Assembly (NCBI RefSeq): GCF_902804485.1
Contig: NZ_CADCST010000124.1
Coordinates: 1 to 47,844, forward strand
DNA length: 47,844 bases
Origin: Flavobacterium collinsii
GTDB lineage: Bacteria > Bacteroidota > Bacteroidia > Flavobacteriales > Flavobacteriaceae
Direction: 5' to 3'
Shown here: positions 8,583 through 17,051 of the stretch, piece after piece
How the letters are laid out: every line of letters starts with the position of its first letter
How positions within the stretch are numbered: position 1 is the stretch's first letter
Notes under the pieces: generated by a model
Seen by the model: the letters and a program-made list of their open reading frames with translations, nothing else
Told to the model about the DNA's origin: nothing
Databases searched by the model: none
Position numbers and translations under genes: made by a program

Positions 8583-9872
8583 ATGTTTAACAATACCTCC
8601 CAATATTTCCGGTTCTTATTCTTTTTTATTGCGGCACTCTGCCTAACCAACTGTTCTGAGGATGATACAGCAAAAGAGGATAACAATCCGGCTCCGGTAA
8701 GTTCCGATCTGGCGCTTAACACGCAACGATTTGCAATTTTAGCTATAAATGCTACTATCAATGCAGCTACGGAAGCTACCTACAGCTGGAGTGTTTCAAA
8801 AGCGACATCCGAAAACTATGTCTTAACCAATATTGCCGAAAAAGAAGTGCTGTTTGCTGCAGCAGAAACCGGGGTTTATGAATTAACAGTAGCTGTAAAT
8901 AACAAAGGGAGTTTAAAAACACAAAAAGCAGTGATTACAGTAACGAAAGAAACGAAGGAATATAAAGCCTATATCGCTAAGGTATTCGAGTTTAAACCCG
9001 CTCCGGGACAGTTTATAAACGATCTTCCGGCTGCAAATGACGGAGATAGTGCCGAAAGAATTTTGTCAAGAGCCAATACTTATTTAGCCAAAAAGAACGG
9101 GGATTTGATTTCGCTTGGAGCCTTTGGTGGTTATGTTGTTTTTGGGTTTGATCATACTATTGTTAATGTAAAAGGCAAACGTGATTTTAGAGTTCTGGGC
9201 AATGCATTTTGGGCAGAAGCCAACCCTAATTCAAATAGTACAATGCGTGGCGGAAGTAGTGAGGCAGGAGTTATAATGGTTTCTTATGATAAGAATAAAA
9301 ACGGTCTTCCCGACGATGAATGGTATGAAATAGAAGGAGGCGGACATAAAATGCCTAAAACGATTCAGAATTATGAAATTACATATTATCGTCCGGATCC
9401 TAATAAAAAACCGGTACCGGGAGGAACTACAGGCACAGTAGGTTTTGTTGATATGGAATATATCTATTGGAAAGATAATCAGGGAAAAAACGGTTATCTG
9501 GTACAGAATAATGCTTATAATCATTCTTTAGATTACTGGCCAAAATGGCTTAAAGATCAAGCGTCTATCACTTTTAAAGGAACAAGATTACCGGATAACG
9601 CTGTAGATGAAAGCGGGACCGGAAGTTACTTCGTACAATATGCCTTTTTGTACGGTTACGCTGATAATGCTCCAAATGCCGATGACAATTCAGCAATAGA
9701 CATCAACTGGGCTGTAGATAAAAACGGAAACAAAGTGCTGCTTCCGGGAATTGATTTTGTAAAAGTGTACAACGGCCTTAATCAGCAGGCGGGGTGGCTG
9801 GGAGAAACTTCGACTGAAATAATGGGAGCAACCGATTTGTATCTGTCAGGAGAAAGTATTCCAACGCGATAG
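8583..9872 (+). CDS. Surface lipoprotein 1 of a B12-controlled trio (PKD-like plus Ca-loop domain)
   Basis: The 429-residue lipoprotein has a lipobox at Cys24 (LTNCSEDD) and a surface-export type start. Residues about 40-120 form an Ig/PKD-like beta domain (ATYSWSVSKAT, GVYELTVAVNNKG). The larger C-terminal domain has GAFGGYVVFGFDHTIVN, then a DxNxNG loop DKNKNGLPDDEWYE starting at Asp236, and near the end IDINWAVDKNGNKVLLPG. The loops look like Ca-binding sites. I recognise a family of Bacteroidota 'cell surface proteins' some of which sit in B12 uptake loci (BtuH-like); that link is from memory. It is the first good gene under the cobalamin riboswitch, so a corrinoid-binding role is inferred. 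Confidence 0.85.
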   Translation: MFNNTSQYFRFLFFFIAALCLTNCSEDDTAKEDNNPAPVSSDLALNTQRFAILAINATINAATEATYSWSVSKATSENYVLTNIAEKEVLFAAAETGVYELTVAVNNKGSLKTQKAVITVTKETKEYKAYIAKVFEFKPAPGQFINDLPAANDGDSAERILSRANTYLAKKNGDLISLGAFGGYVVFGFDHTIVNVKGKRDFRVLGNAFWAEANPNSNSTMRGGSSEAGVIMVSYDKNKNGLPDDEWYEIEGGGHKMPKTIQNYEITYYRPDPNKKPVPGGTTGTVGFVDMEYIYWKDNQGKNGYLVQNNAYNHSLDYWPKWLKDQASITFKGTRLPDNAVDESGTGSYFVQYAFLYGYADNAPNADDNSAIDINWAVDKNGNKVLLPGIDFVKVYNGLNQQAGWLGETSTEIMGATDLYLSGESIPTR

Positions 9873-9915
9873 CCCTATTCAAAAATGTGTTAAACTAAAT
9901 TATTATACCAGAATT

Positions 9916-11157
9916 ATGAAAAAAAACTTTGCCCATTTATTATTATTTGTTTTGGCATCGGTATTTACCGCATGCAGCGATGACGATAAGAATGATGCCA
10001 ACTCAGGAGAAGGACTAGTTATACCAATAGCAGTAAAACTTCAGGGAAAATTTGAAGTAGCGACCTTTAATGTTTTGAATATTACCGCTTCTGCCGAAAC
10101 GAGTAACCCAAATTACGAGTGGGTGCTTAAAAAAAATCCTTTCAATCAAACTAAAGATTCTGTTGTAGGGACTACTAAAGATTTACGATTTATCGCTTTG
10201 TATCCAGGGGCTTATGAATTAACGCTAAATGTTACTGAAGGAGATAAAAAAGGAACAAGCGCAACAACGGTCAATGTAATTAACGAGGCTCAAAATTACA
10301 ATCCTTACATCACAAGTATTTTCGATTTTAGCCCGGCACCGGGTATGTTTGCCAATGATTTGTACAAAGACGGATTTGCAAAAACCGACGTTATGAGGGT
10401 AGCATTGGGAAGGATAAATGAAACAAGTGTGGGATATCCAATTGACTTAGGAGGCTTTGGAGGTTCAATTGTAGTTGGATTTGATCATTTGGTAGTTAAT
10501 CTTCCGGGAAAGAAAGATTTCAGAGTTTATGGCGCAGATCTGAGTGATAAAGCGAATCCGCCAGCTCCGGGATTAATCTATGTGGCTTATGACAAGAATG
10601 CAAACGGAAAACCGGATGATGATGAATGGTATGAGATTATTGGAAGTCAGCACGCAAAAGAAAATACGATTAAGAATTTTAAAATTACATATCAGAAACC
10701 GGCAGTAGGTAAAAAGGTTGTAGTAAGCGGACCAAACGATCCTTTCTTAGATCGTGAACATCTCTATTGCGAGAACAATCAGTCTCAGACTTACTTTTTG
10801 CCAAGATCTAAAACTAAAAAGGAATATTATCCAGCCTGGGCAACTCAAACCACCGCTGTTTATGAAGGAACAAAGTTAAATGTAAATTTTGCGGCAGTAC
10901 GTCCCGGACAAACTACTTTGTGGAATTTCGATGCTCCGGAATGGGGGTATGTTAATGCTAAAAGCCCGGATATTGATATTGAGTGGGCGGTTGATAAAAA
11001 CGGCAATAAAGCTAATCTTCCCGGAATTCATTTTATAAAAGTGGTGAACTGTGTGAGTGAGCCAATGGGACTTTGTCATCAACAATCGTCAATGGCTACA
11101 AGGTTCTCAGGAGCTGCAGATCTTCAGATCATAAAAAAATATAATCTAAAAAAGTAA
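9916..11157 (+). CDS. Surface lipoprotein 2 of the B12-controlled trio
   Basis: This 413-residue paralogue of the previous gene starts 43 bases after it. The lipobox ends at Cys20 (FTACSDDD), again with an acidic surface-export signal. The order of parts is the same: a beta domain with YEWVLKKNP and GAYELTLNV, then GGFGGSIVVGFDHLVVN, a DxNxNG loop DKNANGKPDDDEWYE from Asp226, and IDIEWAVDKNGNKANLPG near the end. It carries extra cysteines near the C-terminus (VVNCVSEPMGLCHQQ) that the first copy lacks, possibly a disulfide. Identity to its neighbours is clearly partial, so the duplication is old. Co-transcribed under the riboswitch. Confidence 0.85.
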   Translation: MKKNFAHLLLFVLASVFTACSDDDKNDANSGEGLVIPIAVKLQGKFEVATFNVLNITASAETSNPNYEWVLKKNPFNQTKDSVVGTTKDLRFIALYPGAYELTLNVTEGDKKGTSATTVNVINEAQNYNPYITSIFDFSPAPGMFANDLYKDGFAKTDVMRVALGRINETSVGYPIDLGGFGGSIVVGFDHLVVNLPGKKDFRVYGADLSDKANPPAPGLIYVAYDKNANGKPDDDEWYEIIGSQHAKENTIKNFKITYQKPAVGKKVVVSGPNDPFLDREHLYCENNQSQTYFLPRSKTKKEYYPAWATQTTAVYEGTKLNVNFAAVRPGQTTLWNFDAPEWGYVNAKSPDIDIEWAVDKNGNKANLPGIHFIKVVNCVSEPMGLCHQQSSMATRFSGAADLQIIKKYNLKK

Positions 11158-11169
11158 GAGAATAAGAAT

Positions 11170-12408
11170 ATGAAAAAGTTTATAAAATATACTTTATGCC
11201 TAATGGTTATTAGCGTTTTTTACAATTGTAGCAACGATGATGCAAAACCTGATTCTATAATAGAAGAACCTAAACCCGAGCCGATTAAAGATCCGTCACT
11301 TACTTTGAAATTGCAAGCTGATTTTAAGACAGAACGATACAATGTCGTTGCTATTGATCCGGAAGTAGTTATTGAGAATGCGAATGGAGCTACTGCACAG
11401 TACAAATGGACTGTAAAAGTAACTGGCAAAGATGGTGTTGCCAAAGATTCTGTTATTGGCGAGACTAAGACTTTAAAGTTTATAGCACCAAAAGCTTTGA
11501 GTTATGATGTAGCGCTTACGGTAACCTTGAATAAAGTAGTAAAACAGGCAGCAACAAAAGTATCCGTTGCCGAAACGGGTAAAGTCTATACGTCAAAAGC
11601 CTTTTCGATTGTTGATTATGTACCGGCTCCGCATTATAACAATGACAGCTTTGAATTTGCAACAAAAGCAGAAGCGATAGAGAATGCACAAACTAATCTT
11701 ACTGACGGAAATCTTGTTGATTTGGGCACTTTTGGAGGTTACATTGTGACAAAATTCGACCATACTGTGATCAATGCTTATGGTAAAAGAGATTTTACAG
11801 TTCAGATGAATCCCATTTCTAATTCTTCAAAATTTTCTCCGGTAAGTATCGCGGTTGCTTACGACGCAAACAAAAATGGTATTGCAGAAGACAACGAGTG
11901 GTATGAGATTGCCGGAAGCGAGTATTACAAATCGTCTACAGTAAAAAATTATGAAATTACTTATTACAAGCCAGATGTAAACAAAGCAGCTGTCGCAGGA
12001 AAATCGGATTGGCAATTTGACAAGGAGTATCTGAAATGGACCAATAATAAAAATGCCACCGGTTTTATTACCAGAACTAAAAAATGGAGACGTTACAACT
12101 ATTATCCACAATGGATTGGAGATTCTTATACGTTGAAAGGTACAAAAATCAATTTGCCTACAAAAGATATTAGTGATGGAGAAGGTGCAGCATTTAATGT
12201 GGGAACTTTTGAATGGGGCTATGGCGGAATCAAAGACCCTTCGATAGACATTAGTTGGGCCGTAGACAGTAATGGTGTGAAAGTACACTTGCCGGGTGTA
12301 GATTTTGTCAAAGTATACGTTCCTACATTCACAGAGATTGGGGCACTTGACCTACTAACAAACTCTTTTAAACAGGTTGAAGATCTAAATTTTGCTGCAG
12401 GCAAATAA
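11170..12408 (+). CDS. Surface lipoprotein 3 of the B12-controlled trio
   Basis: The 412-residue third paralogue begins 12 bases after the second. Lipobox at Cys20 (FYNCSNDD). A proline and acid-rich linker (about 28-42) leads to the beta domain (AQYKWTVKVTGKDG). The C-terminal domain keeps GTFGGYIVTKFDHTVIN, the loop DANKNGIAEDNEWYEI from Asp232 and IDISWAVDSNGVKVHLPG. Changes in the loop (AEDNEW for PDDEW) suggest altered metal or ligand contacts. The final GLNQQAGWLGETSTEI-like stretch of copy 1 is reduced here. Three linked paralogues may bind different corrinoids or make a multi-component surface complex; this is inference. Confidence 0.83.
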   Translation: MKKFIKYTLCLMVISVFYNCSNDDAKPDSIIEEPKPEPIKDPSLTLKLQADFKTERYNVVAIDPEVVIENANGATAQYKWTVKVTGKDGVAKDSVIGETKTLKFIAPKALSYDVALTVTLNKVVKQAATKVSVAETGKVYTSKAFSIVDYVPAPHYNNDSFEFATKAEAIENAQTNLTDGNLVDLGTFGGYIVTKFDHTVINAYGKRDFTVQMNPISNSSKFSPVSIAVAYDANKNGIAEDNEWYEIAGSEYYKSSTVKNYEITYYKPDVNKAAVAGKSDWQFDKEYLKWTNNKNATGFITRTKKWRRYNYYPQWIGDSYTLKGTKINLPTKDISDGEGAAFNVGTFEWGYGGIKDPSIDISWAVDSNGVKVHLPGVDFVKVYVPTFTEIGALDLLTNSFKQVEDLNFAAGK

Positions 12409-12443
12409 CCAAAGAAGTTTAGTCCGTTGGATGTAAATTCATT

Positions 12444-12586
12444 TTAACGCATAGTAACATAGGTTCTGTATTCATAAAAAAGACGTTTCACTTTATTGAA
12501 ATACACATAACCTCTTATGTGAAAGAAATAGATTTCTTTTTTTGTTCCCTTTTTAGGCCTAAAAATCTATGTTTCTATATGTTAAA
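12444..12586 (+). repeat. CTATGTG dispersed palindromic element, copy A
   Basis: Full-length copy of a forward-oriented element. It opens with TTAACGCATAGTAACATAGG, has an inner palindrome ACACATAACCTCTTATGTG and closes with AATCTATGTTTCTATATG. Its ends are imperfect inverted repeats. Related copies lie at 13671, 23783 and 46736. No coding capacity. Confidence 0.7.
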
Positions 12587-12677
12587 TCTTTTGTTTTTTA
12601 ATTACACCCAATGGGCAAGTTTAAATAATACTGTTTTATTAACTAACCAAGTATATTAATCCTAAATTTTATAAATA

Positions 12678-13625
12678 ATGAAAAAAGTACTTTATTTTTT
12701 GACAGTAGGTTTGATGCTGGGACTTTCGTCTTGTAGCAATGATGAAAACCTTTCAAACAACGAAAGCGGCAATGCAGCAGTAAAAAGCTCAAGTGTTACT
12801 TCTAAAAAAGCAGTGACTGATCCGGCAGTAGGGACTACTTCTACGCTTAACCTGACCAGTTCTTTATTAACCAGCGGAACATCAACAACAGGAGGGAAGT
12901 ACTGGCAGAATACTTATGTGTCGAATACAAACTTAACAGTTGATTTGTTTACATTTTCACATACAGCAACATCAGCAGGTTATAACTACTGGGACGGTTT
13001 TATTGTATCTAATGTAAATGATATTACAAATTATGGTTCAGGAGCAGGTTCTGGCGGGTCTAATGGTTGGGTTGCAAATCAGTGGGGAGCTATGGCAGGA
13101 AGTGGTTTTGGTACTTCATCAACTATTGCTGCAGGAACTCCAGGAACAACTGGAGACCCTTATATTGTAGCTTACTGGTCAAGCTACACAGATCCAAAAA
13201 ATCCACAGGGAACTACGTTTACAGAAGCAGGTTTCTCTAACTGGATTAAAATTGGAAACACAGGATTGTATCAGATAAAAGGACTTAAAATCAACAATCA
13301 TCCGTGGCCATATTACGGTTGTTTATATGGAGACGGTTTTGCTCAGGCATTTTCTTCAGGAGATCATTTTGAATTATTGATCTACGGTGTAGATTCAAGC
13401 GGAACTATTACTGCTCCAATCACACAATCATTGGCAGATTACACAGGAGGTTCTTTGGTAATGCCAACAGGATGGGTGAACGTGAGTGCTACAGCGCTTC
13501 AAGGTTTAGGAGATGTTAAATACCTTGTTTTTCAAATGGCTTCAACAGATTCACATCCGATCTACGGAATGAATACTGCGGCTTATTTCTGTTTGGATAA
13601 ATTGTCTGTAAAAAGAATTCAATAA
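12678..13625 (+). CDS. DUF4465 surface lipoprotein
   Basis: The 315-residue lipoprotein has Cys19 in the lipobox (LSSCSNDE) and a Ser/Thr-rich linker (about 30-75) before a single beta-sandwich domain that I recognise as DUF4465. Typical features are GYNYWDGFIVSNVND, NQWGAMAGSG, IVAYWSSY and a C-terminal FCLDKLSVKRI. Gly, Ser and aromatic residues are abundant. It follows the B12-controlled trio by 269 bases, with repeat copy A between. It may therefore share the riboswitch transcript or have its own promoter, which I could not identify. DUF4465 proteins recur near Bacteroidota B12 uptake genes as far as I recall, which would fit a corrinoid-capture role. Confidence 0.8.
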   Translation: MKKVLYFLTVGLMLGLSSCSNDENLSNNESGNAAVKSSSVTSKKAVTDPAVGTTSTLNLTSSLLTSGTSTTGGKYWQNTYVSNTNLTVDLFTFSHTATSAGYNYWDGFIVSNVNDITNYGSGAGSGGSNGWVANQWGAMAGSGFGTSSTIAAGTPGTTGDPYIVAYWSSYTDPKNPQGTTFTEAGFSNWIKIGNTGLYQIKGLKINNHPWPYYGCLYGDGFAQAFSSGDHFELLIYGVDSSGTITAPITQSLADYTGGSLVMPTGWVNVSATALQGLGDVKYLVFQMASTDSHPIYGMNTAAYFCLDKLSVKRIQ

Positions 13626-13645
13626 ACAAACATTTCAGTTATAGA

Positions 13646-13673
13646 AAAGGAGCCATCAAAAAATGGCTCCTTT
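13646..13673 (+). terminator. Terminator after the DUF4465 gene
   Basis: The stem GGAGCCAT/ATGGCTCC (13649-13656 with 13663-13670) has a 6-base loop and flanking A and T runs. Repeat copy B starts directly at its 3' edge. Confidence 0.85.
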
Positions 13674-13770
13674 CACTTCATTTAAATACACATATCTTAC
13701 TATGTGAAAGAAATATATTTTTCTTTTTAGTTCTCTTTTTACAGCTAAAACCTATGTTTCTATGTGTTAA
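13671..13770 (+). repeat. CTATGTG dispersed palindromic element, copy B (5' truncated)
   Basis: The copy starts at TTTCACTTCATTTAAA, immediately after the terminator stem, and lacks the outer left arm. It keeps the inner palindrome CACATATCTTACTATGTG and the right arm CCTATGTTTCTATGTGTTAA. Confidence 0.7.
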
Positions 13771-13892
13771 AATATTTTTTTAAAAGGTTTATGTGTACCA
13801 AAAAAATCTGCCAAATCTGCCAACCCGAGCGATAGCGAACAGGCGAAGCAATCTGCTAGAAAAAAAATAAAACTTCAATAAACGATCATCGC

Positions 13893-15344
13893 TTATTTTT
13901 TCTTTAAACACCTTCCTCGTGGTTCATCGCCTTCATGAAGCACTATTTCAGAATGCAGAAACTCCGCTGCATCAGCAGAATCTTTTACCTTTTTTGCACT
14001 TCGTTTAAGCATTTCTGATTCATATTCCGTCAGTACACTTTCTCGTATTCCACTTTTTCTCCATTGCGATAACGGTCGGCATCCTCTTACGATTCCACGT
14101 GCCAGAGAGAGTGCGTCCAATAAGGCCTGATTTGCACCTTGTCCTTTAAAAGGGCTCATCGGATGAGCCGCATCACCAATTAAGGTCGTTTGTCCGTTTT
14201 TAGTTAGTAATTCTGAATGCAGTAATTCTCGGTCGTACACCGGATAACCAGAAATTTGAGTTTCCATAGTTGCCAATAAAATTTGCGGAATAGGATCATG
14301 CCATTGCGTTCTGCGACAGGCTTCTTCTTTTAGTGCCTGAGGTCCTTGATTACTAAGTCTTTTAGCTTCCTCTTCTGACATTGGAAAGCTCAGTTGCCAC
14401 ATTACTGCATCAGAAGTGTAGGGCATCATATAGATTCGTTCATTACCATTAGCAGTTTGAAAGACAGTTGCCGAATCCAGTAAAGAACTGTCAAGACCCT
14501 CGAGATTTGCTAAAGGACAAATACCTAATATTACAATGCATCCCAGATAACGTAAAGGTGTTGTGTCATCACCGATTAATAGTTTTCGTACTGAACTTCG
14601 AATGCCGTCAGCTCCAACCACTAAATCGGCTGTAGCGTTTTTTATTTTTCCATTTACTTCAAATTTTAAATCAACCTTTTGATCTTCGGATTCCTTAAAA
14701 TCGATTAGTTGATGTCCCCATTGTACCACTTCATGACTGCCAAGCTGTTTCAATAATGCCAACCGTAAGTGTTGTCTTGCGATATGCATATTGGTACGTT
14801 TCGGAGCTATTTTTGTATCGGAAGGAATCCATTTTCGTATTCCCCATTCACCGATTACTTTTCCTTCTGTGGTATGTACCAAATGTCTTGTTGAAATCAC
14901 TTTTTCTTCCAAAGAGAAGATACCGAATCCTTCGATTGCTTTACTGGCCTGCTGTAGTGTAAGTCCATAACCTTGTGAGCGGGCGTCAAAATTGGTATCA
15001 CGTTCGTAAAGCGTAAAAGGAATCCCGCGATGCAGGCAAGCAACAGCCAATGCCACACCTCCGATACCAGCACCAATAATGGCAACATGCGGATAGTTTT
15101 CTGTATCAACAACTGTAGGACTAACAGAAGGAATCAATCCCGATCCGTTACAGTTTGTGCAGCTGTTAAGATGCGCTTTAGGACGAGATGGAGGAGTTCC
15201 TAAGCCAGCTGCTTTTTCAAACTCCTCTAGTGCGATCTGATAACGGAGACGTACTTTCTTACTGAGCCTTTGACTGTTTTTGCCGCGTCCCAGACATTCC
15301 GGACAAATAGTCCAGTTTCCTGCTGCATTTTCTACCGTATTCAC
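13893..15344 (-). CDS. FAD-dependent monooxygenase with N-terminal double-CxxC (DnaJ-like) motif
   Basis: The 483-residue protein starts at GTG; no ATG exists upstream before a stop. Residues 14-21 (CPECLGRG) and 62-69 (CTNCNGSG) are two CxxCxGxG units like half of a DnaJ zinc centre, joined by a basic, helical stretch. A group A flavin monooxygenase follows: Rossmann GAGIGG at 91-96, LVVGADGIRSSVR in mid-protein, and the GD motif LIGDAAHPMSPFKGQGANQAL. This family (PHBH/UbiH/TetX fold) hydroxylates aromatic or antibiotic-like substrates using NAD(P)H and O2. The substrate is unknown. Four cysteines suggest a bound zinc that holds the extension. The gene is alone, with its own promoter. Confidence 0.85.
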   Translation of the reverse strand: MNTVENAAGNWTICPECLGRGKNSQRLSKKVRLRYQIALEEFEKAAGLGTPPSRPKAHLNSCTNCNGSGLIPSVSPTVVDTENYPHVAIIGAGIGGVALAVACLHRGIPFTLYERDTNFDARSQGYGLTLQQASKAIEGFGIFSLEEKVISTRHLVHTTEGKVIGEWGIRKWIPSDTKIAPKRTNMHIARQHLRLALLKQLGSHEVVQWGHQLIDFKESEDQKVDLKFEVNGKIKNATADLVVGADGIRSSVRKLLIGDDTTPLRYLGCIVILGICPLANLEGLDSSLLDSATVFQTANGNERIYMMPYTSDAVMWQLSFPMSEEEAKRLSNQGPQALKEEACRRTQWHDPIPQILLATMETQISGYPVYDRELLHSELLTKNGQTTLIGDAAHPMSPFKGQGANQALLDALSLARGIVRGCRPLSQWRKSGIRESVLTEYESEMLKRSAKKVKDSADAAEFLHSEIVLHEGDEPRGRCLKKK

Positions 15345-15413
15345 GTTTAGTTTTTTTATTTGATTTAGATTCTCCAGTAGTAGAAGAATTTAGTTGCACC
15401 TCTTACAAGAGCA

Positions 15414-15445
15414 CAAATTTAAGACAAAAGATTACCAGTGCAAAA
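15414..15445 (-). promoter_or_regulatory. Promoter of the FAD monooxygenase gene
   Basis: Read on the minus strand, TTTTG (15445-15441), a 19-base spacer and TAAATTTG (15421-15414) form a near-ideal Bacteroidota promoter. The leader to the GTG start is about 60 bases. Confidence 0.7.
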
Positions 15446-15490
15446 TGGTTGGGCTTTAGATACTAAAAACAGATTATAAGAGTTATTAAG

Positions 15491-15523
15491 GGTTACATAA
15501 AACCAATAAAGTTTTATGTAGCC
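15491..15523. other. 13-bp inverted repeat in a divergent intergenic region
   Basis: GGTTACATAAAAC (15491-15503) pairs with GTTTTATGTAGCC (15511-15523), with one G-T pair, around a 7-base loop. It lies between the divergent monooxygenase and metallopeptidase-like genes. It could be an operator or a leader hairpin. Confidence 0.4.
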
Positions 15524-15592
15524 GTAGTCTGTATTTGTTACCAATTTATTTTGTTGCTTCTAATGCTAATCTAAACCAATTTTACTTAATAA

Positions 15593-16972
15593 ATGATGAA
15601 AATTATAATGAAAATCAAAGTTTTAGTCTTTATACTGTGTGCAGTAACAAATTTGTCTTTTGCTCAGAAAACAGTATTTAATATTAAGTATTCCGAACAA
15701 TTGGCCGTTTTTGTTTTTCTTCAGAATTTATCTGAGAGCTATCCGGATAATGTTTTTAAAACAGAGTTTCAAAAATCAAAGTACAATACCGAAGAATTTC
15801 AGAAATTAGCAACGGAGTTTGACAAACTGTCATTGGACTACAGCTACAAGTTCGAGGAATTTCCGGAAGGCTCTAAAAAGCCAATGCAATCTATCGATTT
15901 TTTGAGAAAAAACTTGATAGAGACAAAGAATCTAAAAGATTTTAAAATACGCTCTATAGGAATTGTGACGAACAAAACACTGAACGACCTTACGAGAATT
16001 ATTGCGGCTTTTACTCCAATTTACAACGAACTGATATACAATCCCAATAAAGAGAAATTCGAAAAACAACTTATTGAAATTACCAAATACGCCAATGAAA
16101 ATGATATTGAGAAATATTTTGAAACAGGTTTAGTTTTCTATAATTCGAGTTGGGATACCTCAATTCCTTTTGAAATTGCCTTTTATCCTTTACCTAATTC
16201 CAAAGGTTTTACGGCGAACTCTTTTGATAACAATTTTATCAGTGCTATTCAGACCGATTTAACAGATTATAAGGATCTTTTTAGTGTAATGCTCCACGAA
16301 ACCTACCATATTATTTATAACGAACAGTCATTAGAGCTTAAAAAAGTCATTGATAGGAGTTTTAAAGAAAGTAAATCAAAATGCAGCAATTATGCCTATC
16401 ATTTACTCAATGAGGCACTGGCAACTTCCTTAGCTAATGGTTATGTATATGAAAAATTGAACGGAAAAGCAGATAGCGGTGATTGGTACAACAAAAAATA
16501 CATCAATCTTATGGCAAAGGAAATTTACCCCATGCTTAACGAGTACCTTTCTCAAAAGAAAGCAATAGACGGAAAGTTTATTGATCGTTATATTGAAATT
16601 TATGAAACAAAATTTCCAAACTGGATCGATGAGATGGATAACCTTATGGCTTACAGATATGTTATTTCTGAAAAGGAGAAAGATTTTGATGTTATCAAAC
16701 AAAAGTACCGTTACCGTTCCAGATCAGAGGATGAAACCGAAATAAGCATAAATGCACTTGAAAAGATGCGAAAATCAAGTCTTACCAAAATGATTATTGT
16801 GTCGAAAAACAATAATGAGAATCTAAAGCTAATCAAAAGCAGCTTCAAGGAATTGAAAAACTGGAAATTTAATGCTGCCAAAGAATTTGATTATAAGATT
16901 TTATTAGAAGATAAAAGTCAACTGTTCATTATCAATCAAAAAGAATCTACACTAAAAGCCTTACTTGATTAG
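15593..16972 (+). CDS. Secreted HExxH protein, putative zinc metallopeptidase
   Basis: The 459-residue protein has a signal peptide (KIKVLVFILCAVTNLSFAQ) and no lipobox. A zinc-binding HETYH motif is at His235-Glu236-His239. Glu274, in HLLNEALATSLANGY, is well placed as the third ligand, which is a gluzincin-like arrangement. I do not recognise a named family. The rest is a helical, Lys/Glu-rich protein. Two further ATG codons (15596 and 15608) are possible starts and would leave the signal peptide intact. The gene is isolated and ends at a long perfect hairpin. Role unknown: periplasmic or secreted proteolysis is inferred from the motif alone. Confidence 0.75.
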   Translation: MMKIIMKIKVLVFILCAVTNLSFAQKTVFNIKYSEQLAVFVFLQNLSESYPDNVFKTEFQKSKYNTEEFQKLATEFDKLSLDYSYKFEEFPEGSKKPMQSIDFLRKNLIETKNLKDFKIRSIGIVTNKTLNDLTRIIAAFTPIYNELIYNPNKEKFEKQLIEITKYANENDIEKYFETGLVFYNSSWDTSIPFEIAFYPLPNSKGFTANSFDNNFISAIQTDLTDYKDLFSVMLHETYHIIYNEQSLELKKVIDRSFKESKSKCSNYAYHLLNEALATSLANGYVYEKLNGKADSGDWYNKKYINLMAKEIYPMLNEYLSQKKAIDGKFIDRYIEIYETKFPNWIDEMDNLMAYRYVISEKEKDFDVIKQKYRYRSRSEDETEISINALEKMRKSSLTKMIIVSKNNNENLKLIKSSFKELKNWKFNAAKEFDYKILLEDKSQLFIINQKESTLKALLD

Positions 16973-16980
16973 ATAGAAAA

Positions 16981-17026
16981 ACACAAAGTCCGCAAAGTTT
17001 AAAAGAAAACTTTGCGGACTTTGTGT
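16981..17026. terminator. Perfect 20-bp hairpin between convergent genes
   Basis: The arms (16981-17000 and 17007-17026) are exact complements around AAAAGA. It lies between the convergent metallopeptidase-like and serine hydrolase genes and should end transcription from both sides. Confidence 0.85.
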
Positions 17027-17051
17027 AAACTACTAAAGTAAAAGAATGAAT

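Noticed and set aside
8464..8646. 60-residue ORF on the plus strand
   Set aside because: Overlaps the next gene's start in another frame and has no protein-like pattern.
11827..12288. 153-residue ORF on the minus strand inside lipoprotein 3
   Set aside because: It is the shadow of a well-supported lipoprotein gene and has an odd Cys/Phe-rich composition.
13795..13860. AAATCTGCC direct repeat as an element of its own
   Set aside because: Two adjacent units only; too short to call as a repeat family.
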